Positions 51,790 through 61,590 are shown, counted from the first letter of the stretch. The stretch is 64,000 nucleotides of DNA from Deinococcus carri (GCF_039545055.1 NZ_BAABRP010000004.1:157588-221587), one strand, 5' to 3'. A program made the numbers and translations. Notes: generated by a model from the sequence alone, not told the origin.

Positions 51790-51912
51790 ATGAACGTTAC
51801 GTCCTGGTCCCGCCGGCTCCTGGCCGCTGTTTTGCTCTTTGCCTTCAGCCTTCCCACGCCGAGCCGGACGTCGTCGGGCCGGAAAAGGTGCCTGTGGCTC
51901 AGCCGACCCTGA
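51790..51912 (+). CDS. Short secreted-peptide-like ORF, 40 residues
   Basis: Starts MNVTSWSRRLLAAVLLFAFS, a textbook signal peptide with Arg-Arg before the hydrophobic core, then LPTPSRTSSG and ends CLWLSRP. A -10 box sits 8 nt upstream. It is divergent from SARP regulator 1, just as the 55-residue pre-peptide is divergent from regulator 2. Alternatively it is the head of a longer secreted protein broken by a frameshift near 51860, as the next frame reads AEPDVVGPEKVPVAQPT. I cannot decide between peptide and broken gene. Confidence 0.45.
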   Translation: MNVTSWSRRLLAAVLLFAFSLPTPSRTSSGRKRCLWLSRP

Positions 51913-52373
51913 ACCACCAGGTCCAGCCCTCCGTCAGGGCTGGGCTTGATTCCGGAGAGCGGGGAGCAGCCGGGGGTGACCGCAGGGGATGCCGCCAGCT
52001 CAGGCAGGACACGCTCACCGGGTCGGACGGCGTCACCCCGCCGGTGCCCCTGATGGGCGTCTGGGATGACGTCAGTGGCCGCGATGCGGTGACTGTGCGG
52101 TTGCGTTTCACGCCGCAGGCAGGGTACCGGGTGCTGAGAAGCACGTACCCGAGCATGGTCGATCCGCTGATCCTGTTGGATGGAAGCGTGGAATTCGAAA
52201 TTCGCACCCGCGGCGATACCAGGGGTCTGTCGTGTGAAGGGCTGACCTGGATTCTCTCGTGGGGTGAGGAGGTGGAGGTGATGGGTCCTCCCTCCATTCG
52301 GGCGTTGTGGTTCTCGGCCTTGTGTACCGACCGGAGAAATGACATCGGGGATGCCTCACTGGAACCGCTATAA
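51888..52373 (+). pseudogene. C-terminal relic of a WYL-domain regulator
   Basis: The frame from about 52050 reads GVWDDVSGRDAVTVRLRF then TPQAGYRVLRSTYP and later LTWILSWGEEVEVMGPPSIRALW. This matches the C-terminal (WCX) part of WYL-domain transcriptional regulators, including the closing SWGxxVEVxxPPxLR pattern. The HTH and WYL core domains are absent, and the upstream 50 codons look unrelated. It is therefore a degraded fragment, likely inactive, left in the recombination-scarred stretch between the two SARP regulators. Confidence 0.6.
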
Positions 52374-52444
52374 CTCTACCGCGCACGTAAGCGTGGAATC
52401 GGCTCAGGAGGGGGAGGTCCGTGCGCCCGTGACCTTTACCTCAG

Positions 52445-52904
52445 TTGCAGCAACGCTTCGTGCAGGGCAACATGCTCGTGCTGGGGGCCACGCGCATCTC
52501 GTGCCAGGACAGTCGCCTGATGGTGCGCGCTGGCAAACGCACGGCCCTGCTCAAGAGCTTTCCCAACTTCGACGACTCGTATACACCCGAGCAGCGCGCC
52601 GCACTGAAGGCGCTAGCCCGCGCTGATGCTGTACGCAAACGGCGTGGAGTTCCTGGGGTTCCAGTTCCTGTTCTCCGGTGGCACAGTCACGGTCGACAAT
52701 CCTGCGGGCCAGATGGCCATCTCTCAGGGCGGCAAGCCGCGACCGGTGCTGTTCGACGGCAAGCTCACGCCGGTGCCGTTCAAGGCCCAGCGGCCCTACA
52801 CCCTGCATACGTCCGTGCCTGGCAGCAGGATATGGTCCAATCTGCGGGTAGCTCCCGTGGCGGGCAGCGTCACAGTTTGGGTCAGCAAGACGCCTCAGCC
52901 GTAG
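52445..52904 (+). pseudogene. Unrecognised frames, possibly one frameshifted gene
   Basis: Two consecutive frames: one reading MLVLGATRISCQDSRLMVRA then LLKSFPNFDDSYTPEQR (from 52445), the second starting MLYANGVEFLGFQFLF at 52626 and ending VWVSKTPQP. They meet near 52620, where a shift of frame would join them into one protein of about 150 residues. Codon usage is weaker than in neighbouring genes and no family is recognised. I consider a decayed gene more likely than two small genes. Confidence 0.4.
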
Positions 52905-53176
52905 CCGGGGCACACACTTGGCTGCTCTTGTTCCAGGGGCCTGCGGTGCGAGGCACCGCAAGCAGCGCCATGAGCACCAGAAGCTGGGATGGCGGCTAGG
53001 AAGGCACTCCGCTTAGAAGTGAACCACCTTCCTCAGCCTGTATGGGATTTAGCGTTGGCCGAATTCGACGGCACCGCCGATGATGACCGGCAGGGTGGGC
53101 CGTTTCGGAAGCTGGACCGGCTGGACCGGAGGCGCAGGCCGCTCTTTGGGACGGGGCAGGTGCGGGCGTGTCATGG

Positions 53177-53344
53177 TTACTGGCCGAACTCCTTCGCGCC
53201 CCCCAGAGGCTGAATCTGGGCACTCGGCTCCTTCACGCTGTTCTGGCCGAACTCCTTCGCGCCCCCCGCCTGTGCCAGCGTGAGCGCGCTCGTCAGTACA
53301 CCCATCAGTACGAGGCCAAGTTTGCGTCCCGTGTGGCTTTTCAT
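53177..53344 (-). CDS. 55-residue secreted pre-peptide with duplicated octapeptide
   Basis: A short frame that length cut-offs would miss. The N-terminus MKSHTGRKLGLVLMGVLTSA then LTLAQA is a signal peptide ending in an Ala-x-Ala site. Cleavage there would give a 29-residue peptide that starts with GGAKEFGQ and ends with the same GGAKEFGQ. The repeat is 24 bp at the DNA level (53181-53204 and 53244-53267, identical). TAGGGT lies 6 nt before the ATG, a leaderless -10 box. It is divergent, with 46 bp between, from a TPR-containing SARP regulator, an arrangement like peptide/receptor pairs. Function is inferred, not known. Confidence 0.7.
   Translation of the reverse strand: MKSHTGRKLGLVLMGVLTSALTLAQAGGAKEFGQNSVKEPSAQIQPLGGAKEFGQ
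53181..53267 (-). repeat. 24-bp direct repeat inside the pre-peptide gene
   Basis: TGGCCGAACTCCTTCGCGCC then CCCC occurs at 53181-53204 and 53244-53267 (63 bp apart, in frame). Each copy encodes GGAKEFGQ on the minus strand. The identical DNA suggests recent duplication or gene conversion, or selection to keep both copies the same. Confidence 0.85.
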
Positions 53345-53390
53345 ATTGCTACCCTAAAAGCCGAGACGTAAAAAGACTGGGAGGCCTGGT

Positions 53391-55268
<1,878 letters not shown>

Positions 55269-55375
55269 CCCTGCGTCAATTCGAGCAGCACGCCTGCTGC
55301 GGACGCTGACGGACGCCTAGCACCTGCCGCCGCTGGGCGAGAGCCGGAACGCCGCCCCGATGAACGGGCTGTTTT

Positions 55376-55861
55376 TCAGGTGAACGGGCATGACCTGGGC
55401 GTACCCCGCGTGAGGGGGATGGGCCGCAGAGCAGGCGGGATGGACGGTTCTGGGAAAGCAGCCCAGAGCATCGTCCAACCCGTCCGGGCCATGTCTACCC
55501 CGCTCCGGGATGGGGGCCTTCGCCTTTCTTGCCGCCACCACCGTGGGCTTCCCTGCCCATGAGTCATTGCCGCAAGCCAGCACTTCCCCGTCTCGCCCAA
55601 CCCCGGATTCGACCCACCTGAAGTCGGTCTCAGTCCCCTGCTAGCACCTGTGCCAGGAATTCGTTCCAGCTGCGCCAGGGTGGCCGTATTTACATTCACT
55701 GGGCGCATGCTGGTCGCGCTGCTCATTTGCCCCGTCATGTTCATCCTGGTGCTGGTCGAGGTGGTAGGCATCGTGGGATGGGCCGGGCTGGCGGTACTCT
55801 GCGCGAAGGCGGGCGTGAGCAGCAGGGCAACGATCAGGGGCAGGCAGAAGCGGTTGTTCAT
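55376..55861 (-). pseudogene. ComEA-like secreted helix-hairpin-helix protein, C-terminus disrupted
   Basis: Starts MNNRFCLPLIVALLLTPAFA, a signal peptide, then a Ser/Thr/Met-rich linker and RPVNVNTATLAQLERIPGTG, the first half of a ComEA-type HhH motif. After residue 74 the expected GxxxAxxIIxxR continuation is missing and the frame codes improbable Arg/Trp/Pro-rich sequence to a stop at 55376. GGAGG precedes the ATG. It is probably a paralogue of the intact gene at 56145 that has been broken by an indel or by joining to foreign DNA near 55640. Confidence 0.6.
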
Positions 55862-56056
55862 GGTGTTCCTCCGCCTGAAGGATCGCCGGCCCTCCTAACG
55901 CGCACATGAAACGAACAGGGGAAGCGGTGTGGAGGTGCCCCGTCCCCTGGGCCCGTAGGAAGAGGGTCGTGTGGCCCGGAAGACACCGTGTCTGGCTGCG
56001 CTGCAAGCGTCCCCATGCACCAACCACCAGTACCGCCACCTCCGCTGGGGCAGGGT

Positions 56057-56088
56057 TATACCAGCCCTATACGGAAATGGCGGACAGT
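56057..56088 (+). promoter_or_regulatory. SARP-type direct repeats and promoter of the ComEA-like gene
   Basis: TATACC (56057-56062) and TATACG (56068-56073) are repeated at an 11-bp period, and a -10-like GACAGT (56083-56088) follows after 9 bp. The 17-bp block TATACCAGCCCTATACG recurs at 57431-57447 with one mismatch and the same 9-bp gap to its -10 box. This geometry is that of SARP operators. Confidence 0.6.
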
Positions 56089-56144
56089 GCGCCGCAGGGG
56101 GTCCGGCCTGCCCAAGCAGGTGCTGCCCACTTCAGGAGGTCGCC

Positions 56145-56462
56145 ATGAACCGTTCCACGAACTTTGTCCTGCTCGCCGCTGTCCTCGCCGCCAGTCTGGC
56201 CGGTGCCCAGAGCACCTCCACCGCAAAGGCCCCAGTCAGGACCACGAGCGGCCTGAACCGCTGCCTGCAACTCATGAAAGCCAAGGTGAACCTGAACAAG
56301 GCGGACGTGACAGACCTCCAGTGTCTCAAAGGAGTGTCCCCGACCATTGCCAGGGACATCATCGCCAACCGGCCCTTCAAGGACGGCAACGACTTCGCCC
56401 GCAAGATCGAGGTGATCGGCCACCGGCTCTGGAATGACAACAAGGCCCACCTCACCTTCTGA
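56145..56462 (+). CDS. Secreted ComEA-like helix-hairpin-helix protein
   Basis: 105-residue protein with a signal peptide (MNRSTNFVLLAAVLAASLAG, cleavage near AGAQ) and one HhH module: KVNLNKADVTDLQCLKGVSP then ARDIIANRPF (about residues 48-79). Such domains bind double-stranded DNA; ComEA does this at the cell surface during DNA uptake. Here there is no membrane anchor after cleavage, so it would be periplasmic or exported. AGGAGG lies 5 nt before the ATG. A SARP-type repeat promoter precedes it and a strong terminator follows. Confidence 0.82.
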   Translation: MNRSTNFVLLAAVLAASLAGAQSTSTAKAPVRTTSGLNRCLQLMKAKVNLNKADVTDLQCLKGVSPTIARDIIANRPFKDGNDFARKIEVIGHRLWNDNKAHLTF

Positions 56463-56474
56463 AGCCAGAAGGGA

Positions 56475-56520
56475 GGGCTGAACAAAAAGGGGAGCTGACA
56501 CGCTCCCTTTTGTTCAGCCC
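56475..56520 (+). terminator. Strong intrinsic hairpin after the ComEA-like gene
   Basis: A long stem: GGGCTGAACAAAA...GGGAGC (56475-56495) pairs with GCTCCCTTTTGTTCAGCCC (56502-56520), with two extra bases on the left arm and a 6-nt loop. It ends the HhH gene and separates it from the membrane-protein gene starting at 56565. Confidence 0.8.
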
Positions 56521-56564
56521 CAGCCGCTGCCGGACCTCCCCACCGCCTCAGAAAGGGTGAACGC

Positions 56565-57362
56565 ATGACTTCCAGACTGACCACCGATTCGGCCCTCCCG
56601 ACCCGTACACTCTGGAGCAAGGTCCCTGAAGTCACGGCCCTGTTCTGGATCGTCAAGATCTTCTGCACCACCATTGGCGAGACCGCCGCCGACTACCTGA
56701 ACATGCGGCTGCATATCGGGTTGACAGGCACCACGCTGATCATGAGCGTCCTGCTGATCGCGGCGCTCATCTGGCAATTCTGCACGCGCCGCTACGTCCC
56801 CCCCGTGTACTGGCTGGCCGTCATGCTGATCAGCGTGGTGGGAACGCTCATCACCGACAACCTCACCGACAATTTCGGCGTCAGCCTCTGGGTCAGCACC
56901 GCCGTGTTCAGCGTAGCCCTGATCGCCACCTTCGTACTGTGGTGCCGCAGCGAGGGGACACTCTCCATCCACAGCATCTTCACGCCAAAGCGCGAGGCGT
57001 TCTACTGGCTGGCGGTGCTATTCACCTTCGCGCTGGGGACGGCGGCGGGGGACCTGATGGCCGAGCAGCTCCAACTGGGTTACCTGCCCTCGGCGCTGAG
57101 CTTTGGCGGACTGATCGCTCTGGTGGCGCTGGCACACTTCATCTTCCGGGTGAACGGCGTCCTGACCTTCTGGCTGGCCTACATCCTGACCCGCCCCCTG
57201 GGGGCCTCCATCGGAGATTACCTCTCCCAGGGGCGGGATGTCGGGGGCCTGGGGCTGGGAACCACGACCACCAGCCTGATCTTCCTGGTGGGGTCGGTCG
57301 CCATCGTCGCCTACCTGACCGTGACCCGGCGGGACCAGCTTGCCCTTCGGGAGGCGGCGTAA
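56565..57362 (+). CDS. COG4705-type integral membrane protein
   Basis: 265-residue membrane protein of the conserved uncharacterised COG4705 type. The family opening is present (KVPEVTALFWIVKIFCTTIGETAADYLN, about residues 19-46; two related halves, the second with FTFALGTAAGDLMAEQL). About eight hydrophobic segments are visible. An acidic residue lies in each TTxGETxxD/GTAAGD motif, which suggests ion-coupled transport, but no substrate is established. The ATG has weak ribosome-site support. It follows a terminator, so it probably has its own promoter. Confidence 0.82.
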   Translation: MTSRLTTDSALPTRTLWSKVPEVTALFWIVKIFCTTIGETAADYLNMRLHIGLTGTTLIMSVLLIAALIWQFCTRRYVPPVYWLAVMLISVVGTLITDNLTDNFGVSLWVSTAVFSVALIATFVLWCRSEGTLSIHSIFTPKREAFYWLAVLFTFALGTAAGDLMAEQLQLGYLPSALSFGGLIALVALAHFIFRVNGVLTFWLAYILTRPLGASIGDYLSQGRDVGGLGLGTTTTSLIFLVGSVAIVAYLTVTRRDQLALREAA

Positions 57363-57390
57363 CCGACAAAGAGCGCTGCCATCCTCACTT

Positions 57391-57427
57391 GACCTGGCTT
57401 CCAGCAACAGGAGCCGGGCTTTTTTCT
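57391..57427 (+). terminator. Rho-independent terminator
   Basis: CCTGGCTTCC and GGAGCCGGG pair (one bulge, loop about AGCAACA), followed by CTTTTTTC. A canonical intrinsic terminator for the COG4705-type gene. Confidence 0.8.
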
Positions 57428-57430
57428 CGC

Positions 57431-57462
57431 TATACCGGCCCTATACGTCCTGGGGCTACGGT
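57431..57462 (+). promoter_or_regulatory. Second SARP-type direct-repeat promoter
   Basis: TATACC (57431-57436) and TATACG (57442-57447) with an 11-bp period, then after 9 bp the -10 box TACGGT (57457-57462). The repeats overlap the -35 position, where SARP activators bind. It drives the secreted ORF at 57480. Confidence 0.62.
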
Positions 57463-57479
57463 CATGGCAGCGGTGTCCT

Positions 57480-57681
57480 ATGAACAAGTCTGTTCTGCTG
57501 GCACTCGCCCTGAACGCCGTACTTCTGAGCGGTCTGTCCCACGCGCAATCCCAGGTGGCCCCGGAAACGCATCCGGTCCGCGATATTCCCGACTCGCAGG
57601 CCTTTGTCGACTGCCTTCGAAGATTTGGGACCAAGCCCCTCTTGTCGTCCCGCAGAACCCCGTTGCCCGTGCCAACTCGGC
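57480..57681 (+). CDS. Secreted protein N-terminus, probably 3' truncated
   Basis: Begins MNKSVLLALALNAVLLSGLS then HAQSQVAPETHP, a clear signal peptide with AHAQ-like cleavage, followed by RDIPDSQAFVDCLRRFG. The frame stays open to 58160, but from 57682 it runs antisense through the NmrA-like gene and becomes Pro/Arg-rich, so I end the believable part at that boundary. It is probably the head of a small secreted protein joined to unrelated DNA. Its promoter has the SARP-type repeats shared with the ComEA-like gene. Confidence 0.5.
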
Positions 57682-58473
57682 TCAACCGAGGTGTGCCAGA
57701 ACAGGCCGAGGCGAACGCCCCAGGAGTCGAGCAAGCTCGCTCCCCGTCCCCGCTAAAAATCCTCCCGAAATGCTGGAATAGATCGACATCAACATGGGTG
57801 GTTGGAAGGGCAACAGGCCCGCCTGGTCAAGCCTCGCCCGCGTCTCTGCCAGCGAGACCGGGCGGTACTCCGCCCCCCGAGCCTCGGCCACGGCCGCTCC
57901 TCCAATCGCCTGCGGACCCACCAGCTCATAGACCTTTCCAGCATGTTCAGCCGGTCTCAGCAGCACTTCCGCAGCCACGTCCGCCAGGTCAGCACGTGCT
58001 ACGGCGGCCAACTTTCCTTCGCTCAGCGGGGCATGGACCACCCCATCCTCAGCCAGGGTCAAGGAACCCAACAACTCGGCGTACAGCCCGTTGCGCAGAA
58101 TGGTCCATGCTAACCGGCTGCGCTGCAAGCGCCGTTCGGTCCAGCGGTGCGCCAGGCTGAACGACAGATGGTCACCTGCCCCGGTGAGGCTGGTGTACAC
58201 CACCTGCTCGACTCCGTCACGCTCCGCGGCGGTGATGACGCGGTCATGCCGGGCGGTCACCACATCGTCCTCCCCATAACCGGCCGAGATCAGCAGCAAG
58301 GTGCGGATGCCCGGGAACTGCAGGGTCTCTGGCCGGTCAAAGTCAAGGTGGCGCGTGTGCCCGCCCACCTGTGTGGGGTCATGGGTTCCCGCCACAAAGG
58401 GAACGGCAAGTTCCTGGAGACGGGTCGTGACAAGCCGTCCGAGTTGCCCGGAGGCACCGGTAATCATCAGCAT
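57682..58473 (-). CDS. NmrA-like NAD(P)-binding protein
   Basis: Atypical SDR of the NmrA/QOR2 type, 263 residues. The N-terminal nucleotide loop is [15 protein letters not shown] (residues 1-15) and a NADPH-type TLLLISAGY strand follows. The classical YxxxK is not present, as in other NmrA-like proteins, many of which act as redox sensors or azo/quinone reductases. The ATG at 58473 was chosen for its GGGAGGA site; upstream in-frame codons look non-coding. It is divergent from an HxlR regulator, the usual arrangement for these redox-responsive pairs. Confidence 0.88.
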   Translation of the reverse strand: MLMITGASGQLGRLVTTRLQELAVPFVAGTHDPTQVGGHTRHLDFDRPETLQFPGIRTLLLISAGYGEDDVVTARHDRVITAAERDGVEQVVYTSLTGAGDHLSFSLAHRWTERRLQRSRLAWTILRNGLYAELLGSLTLAEDGVVHAPLSEGKLAAVARADLADVAAEVLLRPAEHAGKVYELVGPQAIGGAAVAEARGAEYRPVSLAETRARLDQAGLLPFQPPMLMSIYSSISGGFLAGTGSELARLLGRSPRPVLAHLG

Positions 58474-58504
58474 TCGTTGTTCCTCCCTGTCGGTTCTTTT
58501 CAGT

Positions 58505-58525
58505 AACCTGGGGGCATGGTAGGTT
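58505..58525. promoter_or_regulatory. Inverted repeat between nmrA-like and hxlR-type genes
   Basis: AACCT (58505-58509) and AGGTT (58521-58525) are separated by 11 bp in the 83-bp divergent interval, a plausible HxlR dimer site. The arms are short, so it is only a candidate. Confidence 0.35.
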
Positions 58526-58556
58526 CCTGCAAATTTCGGCACAAGAAGGCACGCGC

Positions 58557-58970
58557 GTGTCTCTGAGACACACGGAAGTAACCGGGGCGCTTGAGCCGTG
58601 TGGGGATCAGGATCACCCAGATTGCGGTGTCCGGGACGTTCTGGAACGGATCGGCGACAAATGGACGGTGCTGGTCATCGCGGAACTTTCCCCAGGGCCG
58701 CGCCGCTTCAAGGCCATCCAGCGGGCCATTCACAGCATCTCGCAGCGCATGCTCACCCTGACCTTGCGCCGCCTGGAAAGGGACGGCCTCGTGAGCCGAA
58801 CGGTGGTTCCCACCGTGCCGCCCCAGGTGACCTATGCACTCACGGCGAGGGGCCGGAGCCTGACGCAGGTGGTGCAGACGTTGGTGGAGTGGGCTCAGGC
58901 CCATCAGCTTCCGATTCGGGAGTCCAGGCACTCCTGGGATGAGGAAGAGCAACGGCGCTTGCCACAATAA
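58557..58970 (+). CDS. HxlR family transcriptional regulator
   Basis: Winged-helix regulator of the HxlR family, 137 residues. Signature parts are [20 protein letters not shown] then [33 protein letters not shown] (about residues 29-81). Cysteines at [11 protein letters not shown] near the N-terminus could act as a thiol redox or electrophile sensor, as in HypR/YodB. GTG start. Divergent from the NmrA-like gene, which it probably represses until quinone or aldehyde stress. Confidence 0.9.
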   Translation: MSLRHTEVTGALEPCGDQDHPDCGVRDVLERIGDKWTVLVIAELSPGPRRFKAIQRAIHSISQRMLTLTLRRLERDGLVSRTVVPTVPPQVTYALTARGRSLTQVVQTLVEWAQAHQLPIRESRHSWDEEEQRRLPQ

Positions 58971-59029
58971 AGCGGGCCGCGGTGGCCCCCTCGTCCCAGA
59001 TGTACTTTGCCGGGACGTCTTTCAACTGC

Positions 59030-60442
59030 TCACGAGTTCACGCCCTGCACCAATGGTTTTAACCGGCACACAGCTTCTTCTATGACGCCGGAACTGGCTG
59101 CCGCATAACTCAGGCGCACGAACGCCTCATCCGATTCCTCCGGAAAGAACCCACTCCCCGCACTGACCTGCACCCCGGCACGCGCCGCTCCCTCCGCGAA
59201 CGCCAAGTCCCCCAACCCCCCGGGCAACTGCACCCACAGGTTGTACCCGCCTTGCGGGACGAGGAACAGCCGCGCTTCAGGCCAATGTTGGGCCAGCGCC
59301 CGCACCATCGTGTCCCGCCGCACCCGCAGCGCGCCTTGCAGGTCCTTGAGGTGACGCGGCCAGCCCCGGGCAGTCAGGACACCCAGGGCCACTTCTTGCA
59401 TCGGCCCCGCCAGAAAGTAGTCCTCGACGGCACGCGCGTTTCGCAGACGCGTCAAGACCGGGCCGCGCGCGATCAGGGCCGCGATCCGCAGACCGGGGGC
59501 CGCCGCCTTGGTCAGCGAGCGCAGATACACGACGCGCCCCTCACCCGCCAAGGCCAGGGGTGGCAGCGGTTCACCTTCCAGGGTGAGGTCACGGGCGTAG
59601 TCATCCTCAAGGATGAACGCGCCGGCCCGCTCCGCCGCCGCCAGCACCGCCACACGGCGTTCGGGGGTGAGCACGGCACCTGTCGGATTGGCATACCGCG
59701 GTTGCAGATACACGACCTTCGCGCCAGAGGAGCGCAACGCCACGTCCAGCAAGTCAGGCCGAATCCCCTGGGCGTCGGCCGGAACGGGGATAGGCTGCAC
59801 GCCGACGGCGTGCGCGGCGGCAAGCACGCCGTAATACGTCGGCGACTCCACCAGCAGCGGCGCGCCGGGGGGCAGCAGGGCGCGCAGGACGGTCGAAAGC
59901 CCCGCCTGCCCACCCGGGACGATCAGCACGTCTGACGCCCGGTACTCTCCGCCCAGTTCCCGTGCGAGCCAGACCCGCAGCGCTTCAAGCCCCTCAGGGG
60001 GCAGACGCGACCACACTCCGGGGCGTTTGGCCGCTTCTTTCAGGGCCTTACCCAGCAGGTCCAGGGGTTGCAGCGTCTCGTCCGGGTACCCGCTGCCCAG
60101 GGGCAGGGTGTCGGGGAGCGGGGGCCGGAACAGGTCTTGAACATGCCCCGGCAGGGCGGAGCGCCCGGAGAGGGTGACGGTCTGCCACCCGAGGTCGCGC
60201 CCCAGGGGCGCGGGGATGGCCTCCGCCACGAACGTTCCGTGGCCCGGACGGGTGACAATCAGGCCGTCGCGTGCAAGCTGCGCCAGCACCCCACTCACCG
60301 TCACAGGGCTGGTCCTGTAACGGCGCGTCAACTCGCGAACCGAGGGCAGTTGTTCACCGGGTTGCAACTCATGCTGGAGAAGTGCTTTCAGGGCGAGCAA
60401 CAGGCGTTGTCTGCTGGAGGCACTTCCACTCTCGATGGACAT
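59030..60442 (-). CDS. MocR-type regulator (GntR HTH fused to aminotransferase domain)
   Basis: 470 residues. An N-terminal GntR winged helix (QPGEQLPSVRELTRRYRTSP then VTVSGVLAQLARDGLIVTRPG, about residues 27-67) is joined to a fold-type I aminotransferase domain. The PLP lysine is in LRSLTKAAAPGLRIA (about 328) and the cofactor region has PTYYG, YANPTG and EDDYARD. MocR proteins usually sense PLP or an amino acid and control an adjacent divergent gene, here the EamA exporter. The ATG at 60442 lies 6 nt after TATGAT, so the mRNA is leaderless; the longer upstream frame is not needed. Confidence 0.92.
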   Translation of the reverse strand: MSIESGSASSRQRLLLALKALLQHELQPGEQLPSVRELTRRYRTSPVTVSGVLAQLARDGLIVTRPGHGTFVAEAIPAPLGRDLGWQTVTLSGRSALPGHVQDLFRPPLPDTLPLGSGYPDETLQPLDLLGKALKEAAKRPGVWSRLPPEGLEALRVWLARELGGEYRASDVLIVPGGQAGLSTVLRALLPPGAPLLVESPTYYGVLAAAHAVGVQPIPVPADAQGIRPDLLDVALRSSGAKVVYLQPRYANPTGAVLTPERRVAVLAAAERAGAFILEDDYARDLTLEGEPLPPLALAGEGRVVYLRSLTKAAAPGLRIAALIARGPVLTRLRNARAVEDYFLAGPMQEVALGVLTARGWPRHLKDLQGALRVRRDTMVRALAQHWPEARLFLVPQGGYNLWVQLPGGLGDLAFAEGAARAGVQVSAGSGFFPEESDEAFVRLSYAAASSGVIEEAVCRLKPLVQGVNS

Positions 60443-60447
60443 ACCGT

Positions 60448-60454
60448 TATCATA
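60448..60454. promoter_or_regulatory. Shared back-to-back -10 box
   Basis: TATCAT on the plus strand (60448-60453) and TATGAT on the minus strand (60449-60454) overlap almost fully. Each lies 5-6 nt from a start codon (GTG 60459 and ATG 60442), so both divergent genes are leaderless and cannot be initiated at the same moment. Confidence 0.7.
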
Positions 60455-60458
60455 AAAC

Positions 60459-61358
60459 GTGAAGAACATTGGTAGCGTTACAACCTCGAGAGCAGAAACA
60501 CCCAGGGCAGAGACGGTGGGGTGGTGGTGGGCGGCCTTGGGCGTGCTGTGCTTTAGCTTTACCCTCCCGGCGACCCGGCTCGCCGTGCCCGAGTTCGGGG
60601 GGTACACCGTCGGCTTCGGACGCGCGGTTGTGGCTGGGCTGCTGGCGCTGGGCCTGCTGCTCGTGCGGCAGGAGCGCTTCCCTGAGCGCCGTCATTGGCG
60701 GGGACTCGCACTCGTGGCGCTGGGGGTGGTCTTCGGGTTTCCCGTCCTCACGTCTCTTGCGCTGCGCACCGTGCCGTCCTCGCACGGCGCGGTCGTGGTG
60801 GGCCTGCTCCCCGCCGCGACGGCCATCGCCGCCGTGCTGCTGACCCGCGAGCGCCCCCGCCCCGTGTTCTGGCTGGTGTCGGCCCTCGGCGTGGCGGCGG
60901 TCGTGGCGTTTGCAGCCACGACTGGTGCCGGGCATCTGGGGACCGGCGACGTATTCATGCTGCTGGCGGTGCTGCTGGCTGCCCTGGGTTATGCGGAGGG
61001 CGGACGGCTGGCCCGTGAACTGGACGGGTGGCGCGTGGTGAGCTGGGCGCTGGTGTTCTCCCTGCCTGCGGCGCTGATCACCGTCCTGCTGACCCCCTGG
61101 CCGACACAGCTGCCCTCAGGGGTGGCCTGGCTGGCCTTTGGATACGTGTCGGTGGTGAGTATGTTCCTGGGGTTTTTCGCCTGGTACCGGGGGCTGGCGC
61201 TGGGCGGGGTGGCGCGGGCCGGACAGGTCCAACTCGTCCAACCGGTCCTGACCGTGGTGTGGTCGGCGCTGTTCCTGGGCGAAGCGCTGGACGGCCGCAC
61301 CCTGGTGGCGGCTCTGGTGGTGGTGGGTTGTGCAGCCCTGAGCCGACTGACCCGGTAA
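60459..61358 (+). CDS. EamA/DMT family transporter
   Basis: Drug/metabolite-transporter superfamily protein of 299 residues with ten predicted helices in two EamA repeats. The first starts WWWAALGVLCFSFTLPATRL and the second near YVSVVSMFLGFFAWYRGLAL. LGEALDGRTLVAALVVVGCA closes the second repeat. It starts with GTG just after the shared -10 box. The pairing with a MocR regulator suggests export of an amino acid or amine. Confidence 0.9.
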   Translation: MKNIGSVTTSRAETPRAETVGWWWAALGVLCFSFTLPATRLAVPEFGGYTVGFGRAVVAGLLALGLLLVRQERFPERRHWRGLALVALGVVFGFPVLTSLALRTVPSSHGAVVVGLLPAATAIAAVLLTRERPRPVFWLVSALGVAAVVAFAATTGAGHLGTGDVFMLLAVLLAALGYAEGGRLARELDGWRVVSWALVFSLPAALITVLLTPWPTQLPSGVAWLAFGYVSVVSMFLGFFAWYRGLALGGVARAGQVQLVQPVLTVVWSALFLGEALDGRTLVAALVVVGCAALSRLTR

Positions 61359-61590
61359 CGGCCACGTTCACCTGGACGAGGCCACTAGCTTGACGACGCG
61401 GGGGCTGCCGGGCGCTTCCTGGCTGAGTGGTTCAGCGGGCAGCTCAGCGACCGGCGTGGTCCGGCCTTCACGATGACGCTGGCCCTATCGGGCGGGCCGT
61501 TATGCTGCTTGCGCTGTCCACGGCCGGGACCTTTCCCACGCTCGTGCACGTCGTTCAATAGTTCTCCCCCATACCGCGTATCGTCAGGAC

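Noticed and set aside
55560..55660. tRNA-like T-loop word GGGTCGAATCC on the minus strand
   Set aside because: No anticodon stem, D arm or acceptor pairing could be built around it, so it is not a tRNA gene.
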